A stretch of DNA of 64,000 nt from Lota lota (taxonomy: Eukaryota; Chordata; Actinopteri; Gadiformes; Lotidae), in NCBI GenBank assembly GCA_026745465.1, contig JACYXH010000794.1, positions 19,993 to 83,992 of the forward strand, in the 5' to 3' direction. The notes beneath the pieces were generated by a model. It saw nothing but the letters and a program-made list of their open reading frames with translations. It did not search any database and was not told where the DNA came from. The position numbers were made by a program, and so were the translations under genes. Positions 36,401 through 47,863 of the stretch are shown one piece after another. Every line of letters begins with the position of its first letter. Position 1 is the first letter of the stretch.

Positions 36401-39400
36401 AAAGATATCTCCACATTGAAGAGTTAGAAATGTAGAAATCTCATGTTATGTCATTTAGTCTTAACCCTGCAAATAAATACTTTTGTAGGAGCCATTCTTT
36501 AACCATTTCTTTGTTTGAATTTATTATAACTAAGTTTTGCCTATTCTTCTTAAGTTGTGCCCTCTACAGGTCAAAATGTATAAAATAGGAAGGTGATGGA
36601 GGTGGAGGTGTGGCCGACTGGGACCGCACAGCTTTTTGACCTTACTAATGAACTGCTGCACATGAAGCTAAAAATATCCAGTCTGTCTTATCATTTATTT
36701 TTATTTTAGATAAAGGATCTGTGCTAATCTTTGTGTTGAAATAAAAGTACCATTTATAGTTTCAACATTACTCTCTTGGATATTTGTTTGTTTTAGTGGA
36801 ACAAACAAGCGTAAAATATTTCCCCAGTCAACACCAAGGTGACAAAGAACAAACTAAACAAAATACTCACTACAACTTTAATACTGCTCTTCAAAATAAG
36901 TATTTAGTCTCTGTTTTCAAGATAAGAGTATCTTCTGCCCTTCCAAATAATTGTCTCCTCCGTCTTCAAAATAAGAGTCTCTTACCGCCCCGCAGTATGT
37001 TGGCCAGTTCCTCCTGGTTCATCTCCATCAGGCAGAGCTTTGTGATGTCTACCACTCCCTCTATGGCACGCCTCCTCTGCTCCTCTTTCTTACCATCCTC
37101 CTCCTCCTCCTCCTCCTCCTCCCTCTGACTCTCTGAGCATTGTGGGTAATCTGGGAAGAGATCCCTCCAGAGCTTCTTCAGCTCCTTGTCTAGAAAAGCA
37201 TGTGCGTTCTCCTCAGCCCTCTGCAACAGAACAAACATCAAGGAGAACTTTGACCTTTGACCTCTCCTGGTGTTGTCTATGGAGAACACACACACACACA
37301 CACACACAGGCTCTATTATATTTCTCTTCTATACATCAGTACCACTTGAGTCTGATAACAACCAACAGTTCTGCGTCCATCGTCTTTGCAGGAGCCAGAT
37401 ATACTATTTATCTTCTGTTATACAACACACTGTTTATTTACTGCACATCAGTTCAAATTACTGCATTCAGTTGACCGTATTATTACTTGTTTCGCGGCTC
37501 CCTCTAGAGGTGGAGAAGGAGATGACAGTGTGTTCTACCTGAGAACACAGGTGGAACATGTACAAGTCAGACAGTCAATGAGCACAAGTGCGGATAAATA
37601 TACTGCTCAAAAAAATAAAGGGAACACTTAAACAACACAATGTAACTCCAAGTGTTCCCTTTATTTTTTGAGCAGTTTATATCAACTGAATCTACATGGA
37701 CTTTGTTTATTTTCAGACACACACACACACACACACCAGAAAATAATGGAAGCAGTAGCAAAAGGACACAGGAAACATTTGTATTCGTTTTGAGCCACTC
37801 CAGTCTGTTTGAAACCCCTACCCCTCCTCTCTGGAAGGGCGTCCATCTTTAAAGTAAGGAGGAATATCCATAGACCAGTCACTCTTCATGGAGACACAGC
37901 TGGGTCCAGGGGAGTCTTCTCTCTCCTGATGCTCTGGGCTTCAACACAACACACACACAGCTTCTACTCGAACTGCAATTATTTATATCTAAGTAAGATG
38001 AAATATCTGAAATCAAGGCAATTTATGCTTGTTTTATGCTGACAATATAATTATTCTTACAAGGCAGTGTTTATGTTGGAGCATTTTACTTGTTTCAAGT
38101 TTTTTTGTCCTTAATTATCTTGATAAGATATTATAACTTGTTACTGAGATGTTATTAATGGCTCTGCGTAACCTAATGCTTGAAACTTGAATTACCAGAA
38201 TTAAAAAGCTGTTTGATCAACACTGACAAGTACAAAACTGCTTTGTCAAAGTCAGAATGTCTTAAATGACTTGATGAGTGCATGATGGACCAATTTAAAT
38301 CTAGCATTTTCTTAAAAAGATTATATCAAAATGTTGCTGTACCACACCTACAATTCTTCTCAGCAGGTAAAAGTCAAAACTGCAGACCAGTGGGGATGGA
38401 GTTCTTACACCGCAGATAAATAAAACTAAATAACTCTGTGTTATTTGGCTTCAATGTCGAACCATCATGAATATCTGGATGAGTATGCCTTCTGTGGACA
38501 ACAGGGTACTTTTCTTATCTATAAAGAACATAAATCGCCATTACTAGCACAACCACACATTTAAGTTACTGGCTCTGCAGTGTTTACCTGACTGTGGGCT
38601 TTAACAATAAATGTACTGCACATTATGAATGAGTGTACAATTGATCAATGTCAATATTGGCAATATTAAAAATGTATGACCAGCATGCTGTTCCTGCTAT
38701 GTTGTCAAAATTATGCAGACAAGCTCAGAAGAATAATAAAACGGAAGGATAACAGAAATCTATTGTGAAAAGTGTGTTTTTGCTTTATTCTCTTGGAAAG
38801 AGCCTTTAAACTCCTTGAACTGATTTACCTTTAAGTAGCTTCAAAGTCTGGGGAACATGACTGCCAAATAACAGTAGCTCAAACAGTTTGAGCAAAAACG
38901 GCTCAAACAAGGGTGGCAAAACATTAAACATTAAAAAGGTGGCAAAACATTAACTTGAACCAAGAGTTGAAGAGGTTCGAAAGTGCACCCAGCCGCATAA
39001 AAACAAGATCATTTACAGAGAAGAATCCTTGCAGTTGTCCTCTGTGTCCACATCCCCTGTAGCCTTCACAGTCTTTGTAAAGACATTTGCACTGAATGCT
39101 GAATGCATTGGTGGTTTGAACTTTGTGCAAAGTTTTGATGAAATTGCACGGCAGGACAATGCACTATTTAAGAAAAAACTTGTATCGGATTCAGGATCAC
39201 GCATGAAAGTGGCCCAGATCAGAATAGGAAAGATCAGATTCCATGTGATTTGTGCTGTTCACAGAGTTCTGATAAAAATGGGATCTGAGCCACATATGAG
39301 CAAAACAGCTTTTGCGTGCAGTGCGACAAGGCCTTTAAAAGCCTCGTCCCCCACCCGCTGAAGAAGCCCCCTCCATGCCTCCACTCAAGTCTGTTTGAAA

Positions 39401-39721
39401 CTCCTACCTCTCCTCTCTGGAGGGGCGTCCATCTTTAAATTTAGGAGGTTGACTCATAGACCAGTCACTCTTCATGGAGACACAGCTGGGTCCAGGGGAG
39501 TCTGCTCTCTCCTGCTGCTCTGGGCTTCAACACAACACACACACAGCTTTTACTCAGACTAATGATGGAGTCATGATATATCACTGCTGAGCTCTGAGAT
39601 GGACAACAGTCACAGACAGTGAGAGATCCTCTTCTTACCTCTTAGCTTTGCTCTGGCGGCCATGTTCCCCAGACTGAGTGGTTTTAGAGGTAGGACCCCC
39701 CTCCTCTCTCTCCTCATTCAT
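33482..39721 (-). CDS. NLRC3-like NOD-like receptor: FISNA-NACHT, no LRR seen
   Basis: Cytosolic innate-immune NTPase receptor of the fish-expanded NLR-C type. Coding exons: 39721-39639 (start MNEEREEGGPTSKTTQSGEH), 39524-39408 and 37938-37822 (paired exons, DSPGPSCVSMKSDWSM), 37266-36986 (FLDKELKKLWRDLF, a Glu run, QEELANILRG) and 35276-33482. Phases agree (2,2,2,1). The long exon has FISNA (CQHKIKSHLNQKF ... ITERGSGEVN), then NACHT with Walker A GVAGIGKT (about residue 297) and Walker B FILDGLDEC (about 369), then FVHLSIQEFLAALYVFLS. A strong donor (CT|GTAGGT) ends it in phase 2. No leucine-rich-repeat exon follows before 31.9 kb; repeats and TEs fill that space. If unspliced, the frame stops within two codons. 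The gene is either truncated or its LRR exons lie far away. Confidence 0.8.
35585..36400. repeat. ~45-bp tandem repeat in NLR intron, split by an insertion
   Basis: Units contain atttaacctgatacccc, caataaccctacatatc and tggatcaaacc. They occur on both sides of the 35670-36192 insertion, which landed inside the array. Confidence 0.7.
35670..36192. mobile_element. 523-bp TG...CA-ended insertion (solo-LTR-like), AACCC target duplication
   Basis: Begins tgtcacgattt and ends ggattcatgaca, with AACCC directly repeated at 35665-35669 and 36193-36197. The 5-bp duplication and TGTCA...TGACA ends fit a solo LTR or a related non-autonomous retroelement. The interior (caggaacccaaaagcagacc...) has no coding capacity. 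It sits in the intron between the N-terminal and FISNA-NACHT exons. Confidence 0.65.
37601..37680. mobile_element. 80-bp Tc1-like miniature element
   Basis: A near-perfect hairpin: tactgctcaaaaaaataaag and ggaacacttaaac at one side, gtgttccctttatttttt and gagcagt at the other, with TA at the borders. The ends match the terminal repeat of a Tc1-like transposon common in fish (recognised from the ctgctcaaaaaaataaaggg motif). All but the terminal repeat is deleted. It lies in an NLR intron. Confidence 0.75.
37950..39400. other. NLR intron, no certain gene
   Basis: AT-rich intron between the two paired N-terminal exons. A plus-strand frame of 110 codons at 39029-39361 has no domain I recognise and no splice context. 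It could be a degraded gene fragment or chance. Sequence around 37925-37990 repeats at 39511-39575, marking the duplicated exon unit. Confidence 0.4.
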
Positions 39722-39739
39722 AGTAGACTGGAGACCTGG

Positions 39740-40345
39740 ACACAAACACAACTCATTGATCACTTCATTTGCCTTTTGAACTTTAGCTGTTTATTGAGAG
39801 AGCAGATCATTATAAATACATCAGACTAAAGTGTTATAGACGTCATAGACCATCAATATGAACCCCACAACATAACCACACTGACCTCACTACAGTACAG
39901 ATATGTACTGCAAATGAGAAGATTAAACACCTTGGAGACTGTATCTGTCCTTCAACTAATACAATTTACTTCACAAGTCATCGTAGTACAAGTAAAAGTA
40001 AAGAATGTATGAATATAAGAATGTATGAATATCTTTCCACTGAACAAAGTCTGAATTCTGTCACTTTACTGAACCACAGATTCCATGTAAATCAACTGGT
40101 GAAGCTCAATACATCTCTATGGTATCATCTTATTATCGTGATATAATAGTTTATTTCAGCATTATGAGAAGGCGCTGGCCAACGAGTCTCTTTCTCTCCC
40201 TCTCTGGCTCCAGCTGTGGTTTAAACCATAGGAACAGAGTCTATACCCGCAGGAACCCCCCTGTGAAAGTGGTACAGTCCAGCAACATGTCACTAGGAGG
40301 ATTTATAAACGGGCCCATCCCCAGTCGCTACAAACAAATATTTAA
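39740..40345. other. Upstream region of the NLR gene
   Basis: No second gene. A minus-strand segment at about 40140-40330 is less AT-rich than its surroundings and could hold an untranslated first exon or promoter of the NLR gene. No TATA or other motif decides this. Confidence 0.3.
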
Positions 40346-41100
40346 CTTGTGATTTAAATATAAGGACATTCAAAAGATTTATGTCACGTCCTTCTTTTCA
40401 CTTTGAGTAGCATCAAGACACAAAAATTACTTTAATATTGAACGCAATGTTGAATTTACCACATGGCTCAGAAAAGCACAATATATTGAAACATTAAACT
40501 AAAGATTTTCTCTATAGTAAAATGTTTCTGGAAAATGTAATTGATAAGCGTTACACGGACACATTTCCCAAGATTAGATCATTTTATACACCAATAACCT
40601 AAAGACAATATAAACTGTAGTAAACTGTAGGCCTACCTTATATTTCCCTTGATCAAAATATTCTCTGCCCCATACGGTATAAAGTTATTAAAGCATAAAT
40701 GCAAGGGAAGAAAATGAGGTTAAAGTGTTCCTAAAACAATTACATCTGGTAAAAGTGATTAAAAGTGGATTTAGAGAAAGATTGAGTTAAGGGCTCCTCA
40801 CTGAGAAAGACAGAAGTTCAAATGAGGAAGCAGACTTGAACAATGAGGAAGATACAGGACTGGGACGCACTGGGAAGTCCAGACAGCCAATCACAGCCTC
40901 AAATAACTCACAGGAATCGCCTTCTCTCAGCTCACTTGCATCACATTTCTTCTGGGGAATTAAGGTTTCAGACACACCCCCATGCACCCCCACCCACTCA
41001 CCCACACACTCACAAACAGACACACAGACACACACACACACACACTGCGGCGACAATATCAAGAAACACATCAAACGGCACAGAAGGCACCCATTTTAGT

Positions 41101-41293
41101 GGATGGATTTAGGGAGATGGAGAGAACAGGGATAGTGCAGGAGAGAATGGTACAAGGGCTGACAACAATACTGTGTAAGAAGGGAAGTAAGTTTGGTTTA
41201 GGGAATTATAGGCCAATCAGTTTATTGAATGTAGATTATAAGATTCGGACCAAGGTTTTAGCCAATATAATGAAGAGAGTGAAGGAGAGATAG
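41101..41293 (+). pseudogene. LINE reverse-transcriptase fragment
   Basis: The plus-strand frame reads GLGNYRPISLLNVDYKIR followed by TKVLANIMKRVKER and a stop. The NYRPISLLN...DYKI.TKVLANR block is a hallmark of L1-type non-LTR retrotransposon RT (the region before the palm motifs). Only about 60 codons remain, with no YxDD box or endonuclease, so it is a dead fragment. Confidence 0.75.
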
Positions 41294-42069
41294 TGATCTA
41301 ATCCATTTTTGTCTTGTCCCTATTTTTACTGTAGAATAAGTGGGTGGTGTTGAGGTGGTACTGGTGGGGTCTTCATTACCAAATGTTAATCTCACCTAGG
41401 GCACCAACATGGCTAGACTACGAGAATGGCGCTACGCACACATATTTTACTTGTGATTTAAATATAAGGACATTCAACGGATTTCTGTCACGTCCTTCTT
41501 GTCATTTTGAGTAGCATCAAGACAAATGAATCACTTGAATATTGAACGCAATGTTCAATTTACCACATGACTCAGAAAAGAACAATATATTAAACATTAA
41601 ACTAACGTTGTATTTCTCTATAGTAAAATGTAATTGATAAGCGTTACACGGACCCGTTTCCCAAGATTAAATCATTTAATATACCAATAACCTAAAGACA
41701 ATAAAAACTGTAGTAAACTGTAGGCTTACCTTATCTATTCCGTGATTAAAATGTGTTCCCATACAGTATAAAGTTATAAAAGTACAAATGCAAGGGAGGA
41801 AAATGAGGTTAAAGTGTTCCTAAATCAAGTAAATCAGGTAAAAGTGATTAAAAGTGGATTTACAGAAAGATTGAGTTAAGGGCTCCTCACTGAGAAAGAC
41901 AGAAGTTCAAATGAGGAAGCAGACTTGAACAATGAGGAAGATACAGCACTGTGACGCATTGGGAAGTCCAGACAGCCAATCACAGCCTCGGATAACTCAC
42001 AGGAATCACCCTCTCTCAGCAAACTTGCGTAACGTTTTTTCTGGGAAATCAAAGGTTTCAGACACATTC

Positions 42070-42087
42070 CCTCCCCCCCGCCACCCC

Positions 42088-42138
<51 letters not shown>
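42070..42138. repeat. poly(C) then (CA)n
   Basis: About 20 uninterrupted C residues followed by about 34 bases of CA repeat. The first copy of the tandem duplication has only a short CA run at the matching place (about 41020-41045). Confidence 0.9.
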
Positions 42139-42145
<7 letters not shown>

Positions 42146-42184
42146 GAGTGAATCAAGAAACACAAACAGCACAGAAGGCACCCA

Positions 42185-42345
42185 TTTTAGTGGAGGGATT
42201 TAGGGAGATGGAGAGAACAGGGATAGTGCAGGAGAGAATGGTACAAGGGGTGATTACAATACTGTGTAAGAAGGGAAGTAAGTTTGATTTAGGGAATTAT
42301 AGACGAGTTCGATTATTGATCGTAGATTATAAGATTCTGACCGAG
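42185..42345 (+). pseudogene. Second LINE RT fragment, more degraded
   Basis: Duplicate of the 41101-41293 fragment. GNYRRVRLLIVDYKILT is still readable, but the conserved PIS is lost and the frame runs straight into the GAGAGAGC microsatellite. Confidence 0.7.
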
Positions 42346-42450
42346 AGCGAGAGAGCGAGAGAGCGAGAGAGCGAGAGAGCGAGAGAGCGAGAGAGCGAGA
42401 GAGCGAGAGAGCGAGAGAGCGAGAGAGCGAGAGAGCGAGAGAGCGAGAGA
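42342..42450. repeat. (GAGAGAGC)n octamer satellite, about 13 units
   Basis: Uninterrupted 8-bp units cgagagag over 109 bases. The long Ser/Leu/Arg open frames on both strands are products of the repeat. Confidence 0.95.
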
Positions 42451-43650
42451 ATAACTGACAGACACGGAGGAACCCCACCCATCTACAAACCAATTGAACA
42501 CACACACACACACACACACAGTTCAACAGCTACCAACTCCGTTAAATCGTATAAATTAAATACATTAAATTCAGGGATTTATTTTTCAACTTTTATATAA
42601 TGTTTAAGATAATTAACATCTAATCCAGTTTTAAACATACTTTTTCTTTGATCGCCATTAGGCCAGAGTGAGTTACTTCTACTTTAACCAGTTAAAATGT
42701 ATGGGCTCTAAAATGTTATACTTTCACATAGAATGAATATTTCAATTTAAAATGATAAACCACCACAATCCCTGATTTCCATCACACATTATCAGCGATG
42801 TATATTCCACATACAAGTCAATGCAATTGTGCTGCCTCAAGACACTCAGGCAGTGTGGAGCTGTGATGTCTACTATTGCATCCTTGCATTGACGTTTTAA
42901 AGTTTTAATTCAGTGTCGAGCTCCCATGTTAAATGTACAGCAACGCCTGATTTCCATCAGAAAGGCTACAAGAGATGCTTTCTGGCCGACGGGTATCACG
43001 GCAGGTCAGACTGGGGTGTCGGCCTACAAACTGCTTTATTTAAATGTGGGCTACATGCGGGCAGCACTTTTCTACTTTAATAGGCTTATGTTGCTTCTGT
43101 AAATAAAGATACAGTCACGTTTTTTTACTTTATGATAGGCTAAAAACAACCAACATAAATATTTAACATTTGAATTAGTAGGCACATTTCTACTCAAATC
43201 AGGTCCAGATGAGATGCTCCGTTTTACTTAGAGTTACAGTTTACTAACTCTTTGTAACCTGTGAAACAGAGGAAGAGATGACCAAGTAGTCACAACACAG
43301 TTGACCAGAAAAGTGCACACAGGTTGTGGTTTCATGAACACAATATCATCACGGCGTCTGGGAGCCATCACACTGCCAAACGGTGGTGGACACCAACGTG
43401 CTGTCCGCTTCCTCTGAGCTGAAGCCAACCAGACACAACCAATTAACCAATTAAGAAAAGCACGCAGCGCGCGAGCTGCGGCAGGCGAGCTCATTAGTCC
43501 AACTCAACGCGAGGTCGGCGCCCTCTGGTTGCCTTGGTAACAGCGAGGGAGTCCATTTCAGCTCTGTGTTTGATATTCAATGACGTCACTAAATTAGATG
43601 AAACGAAAAAGATTTTGACGAAGCCTTCGTGGTGGAGAAGTGATGGTTGA
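42451..43650. other. Intergenic, no gene seen
   Basis: A moderately GC-rich piece at 43270-43560 has an 86-codon minus-strand frame (43234-43494) without recognisable domain or splice signals. Otherwise AT-rich DNA. Confidence 0.4.
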
Positions 43651-43654
43651 GATC

Positions 43655-43965
43655 AATAAATAAATCAATGTGGCATTAAATAAATGTGGCATTATGAAAT
43701 AAATGTTGCATTTAATTAATACATTTGGCATTGAAATAATAAATGTGGCATTATTAAATAAATGTGGAGTTCCATAAATAAATGTGACATTAAGAAATAA
43801 ACGTGGCGTTAAATAAATGTGGCATTATGAAATAAACGTGGCATTAGGAAATAAATAAATGTGGCATTATGAAATAAATGTGTCATTTAATAAATAAACG
43901 AAGCAGTATGAAATAAAAGTCCCCCAAAATAAATAAAAATGGCATTAAATGAATAAATTTAGCAT
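43655..43965. repeat. AT-rich minisatellite, ~20-25 bp units
   Basis: Irregular tandem units of the type aaataaatgtggcattatg, varying between aaataaatg and gaaataaacg forms. Confidence 0.85.
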
Positions 43966-44030
43966 CCCCTGACACTATATTAAAAATACAGAATATATAG
44001 AGTATGTCTGTTTTTCAAATGCAGCTGTAC

Positions 44031-44375
44031 TGTTGAGAACTCTTCTATTAAACCTTCATTACCCTTTATAATCAGGCTTATATAGTATAGGAACCAACGA
44101 ATAATAAAGAATAAATCTGTTGAGAACTATTCTATTAAACCTTCACTACCCTTTATAATTAGGCTTATTTAGTTATAGGAACCAACGAATAATAAAGAAT
44201 AAAGCTGTTGAGAACTCTTCTATTAAACCTTCATTACCCTTTATAATTAGGCTTAAATAGTTATAGGAACCAACGAATAATAAAGAATAAAGCTGTTGAG
44301 AACTCTTCTATTAAACCTTCATTACCCTTTGTAATTAGGCTTGTATAGGAACCAACGAATAATAAAGAATAAAGC
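44031..44375. repeat. 88-bp minisatellite, about 4 units
   Basis: Units begin tgttgagaactcttctatt at 44031, 44118, 44206 and 44294 (periods 87-88) and end gaaccaacgaataataaag. Identity is high except for small indels in the cttatatag segment. Confidence 0.9.
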
Positions 44376-44565
44376 TTCAGCCCCGATCCAACATTCAACA
44401 AAAGAAGAAGAAGAGAGAACAGATCTGTTTATTGCCGCTATGCTCGCTGCAGGAACGCGCCCCGGCGTGCACGCGCACAGTGCACACACGAGCAGCAGAG
44501 CTATGAGAGCAGCAGACAGCGGATTCAGTCAGAGTAGGAAGTAGAGGAAGCAGCGCTCCGGGTTT

Positions 44566-44628
<63 letters not shown>

Positions 44629-44669
44629 GCATGTGTGTGCGCGCGTGCGTGTGTGTGTGTGTCGGTGTG

Positions 44670-44713
<44 letters not shown>
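44566..44713. repeat. (GT)n compound microsatellite
   Basis: Long GT runs broken by gcgtgtgcatg-type interruptions over 148 bases. The Val-Cys and His-Thr frames on the two strands are repeat artefacts. Confidence 0.95.
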
Positions 44714-44714
<1 letters not shown>

Positions 44715-44894
44715 GCATCATTATAGACATGATTATTAAGCTGCATTCGGGAACATCAAAACGATGATCACTACAATATAAAAACAAATGCAACCACCAA
44801 CACAGCAGTCCTATAGAAATACGCTTCATAACTGCAGGCCTATAATAGTGCTGACTAAATATATGAACATAGCTGTTTCCAGGCCTACAGTTTG

Positions 44895-46080
<1,186 letters not shown>

Positions 46081-47105
46081 TATCACGGTTAATCAGTACT
46101 AGTCACCTGACACGGTTCCACTACCCAAACACATATTCAGATACCATAGTTCCCATAGTGTGACTTCACTACACACATCACTTTTACTGTTATTGTAATG
46201 ACACGTAGTCGTGCTCACATTATGACCACATCTATTTTCTCTCCACAGGTATTTGGCTAGTATACTATCTTCCATAAAAGAGAAGCAGTATTGTTATCTT
46301 TATGAGATTCCCATGGTTATTCTACTACCGCTCTGTCTTGATTTAATACATTGTTACTGGGAATTCATTGTTTTGGTTTTGATTCGATTTTCAGATAACA
46401 AAACATAGCATAATGGTATTTGGTAAAAGTATTAGGTTTAAATGTTTTCCTTGGATGGGGAGAATTTAGAATTCCATCTGATAAATGTATCTGTAGCAAT
46501 GACGGTGGCTACACACATTCTATGTCGCTTTTCTGGGCCCTTCCAGACACAAGGACACAGGATGGTATTGTTGAAAGCCGGTTTATTGAAGAGTTTGCAG
46601 ACAATGAGACATGAAGACAGTGATCCATGTTGCCATGTAGGACATCTCCCTGAGTGTGTGTGGTGGTGGCTGGCTTAACCTGTGCACACTGATTACTTAA
46701 TGTACAACAGGTGTGCAGCCTCACCCAGCCCCAGAGTCCAATCAGTCTGACTCGGGCCAGGTGAGGCTGCTTCAACCAGCCATCGACCACACCCACTCCA
46801 CAAACCCCCAACACCAAAATGAGGCTGGGGAGAATCCCCAGCCGATGTCTACTTTCCCCCTACTAACAACCACTAACCCACACTCCATAAAACAAAATAC
46901 ATAAACCTGACACTGACCAGGGTTACCATACCCAACTAAAACAACACACTCTTTACCATACCTAAAATAATAAATTAAATAAAACCATTGTCCCCACACC
47001 TGCCCAGTGTGACCCACCAACCCACCTCCCCCCTCCATCCTGGAGACCGGAGGCCTGGGCTGCTGCCTTGACTGGCCATGTGTTACAGGGCTGTCTGGAT
47101 GGGCT
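46081..47105. other. Intergenic segment between palindrome arm and copy C flank
   Basis: No gene and no counterpart elsewhere in the window. It replaces the distal 3' flank that copies A and B have here. Confidence 0.4.
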
Positions 47106-47863
47106 AACTACAGCGGGTCAAATTATGTCATTTATTTATACAGTCAAATGATTGGTCTTCGGGTCAGTGATATTAGGATGACACTAGCAAACAAACATTA
47201 GCTATGTTACATTTATATGCAAAACAAAGACAAACTAGCACATTAACAAAAGAAAAAAGTAGCTTTTCATTATTAAAACACACACACACATACATACATA
47301 AATATACATATCTATATATAGATATAGATATATATATATATCTATATATAGCTATATGTGCATCTAAAGATTGACTGGAAAACATGTTACACTTCACACA
47401 GTCTCTAATGGCGTATCTCTTTGTTTGAACTGCTTTGAACATCCTAATCAATAAATAAAAATAACCCCCACTTAAATTCCCTCAATACAACCTAATCAAT
47501 CTGAGTTTAAGATCAAATCCTACTGTGGATATAATTTCCAAATCAACTAAGCCAGACAGAGATAAAACCCAACAGATACTTTATCTAGTCTTTTGATACT
47601 ATTTTGCACTCACAATATCCACATTTCAAATCAACGAATTGATACATGACACAACTACCTCTGCTCAAAAATAAGTTCATTGATTATATACTAAAGTAAA
47701 TGCATCCTATATGTTATTCTAGCACACATTGTGAAACAATGCCCATAATGACCGAATGCAGAACTAGCTAGCTACCTCAGACACACTCTGAGCTACAGCA
47801 TTCAGGAACTTCACTACTTAGGACTTCTTCAGAATCAGCAGCTATGTTCCCCAGTGAGGCCAA

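Larger units (their letters stand above)
40348..42340. repeat. 1.1-kb tandem duplication
   Basis: Two direct, diverged copies: about 40348-41300 and about 41451-42340. Shared landmarks in the same order are gtgatttaaatataagg, cacgtccttctt, agtagcatcaagaca, ggaagtccagacagcc and a LINE fragment at the end. The second copy has expanded poly(C)/(CA) and (GAGAGAGC) runs. Confidence 0.8.

Noticed and set aside
37601..37680. microRNA precursor or terminator hairpin
   Set aside because: The stem arms match the ends of a common Tc1-like fish transposon with TA borders, which explains the hairpin fully.
39029..39361. 110-codon frame in the NLR intron as a separate gene
   Set aside because: No family match by eye, no splice sites or promoter and an AT-rich intron setting. 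Noted only as a possible degraded fragment.
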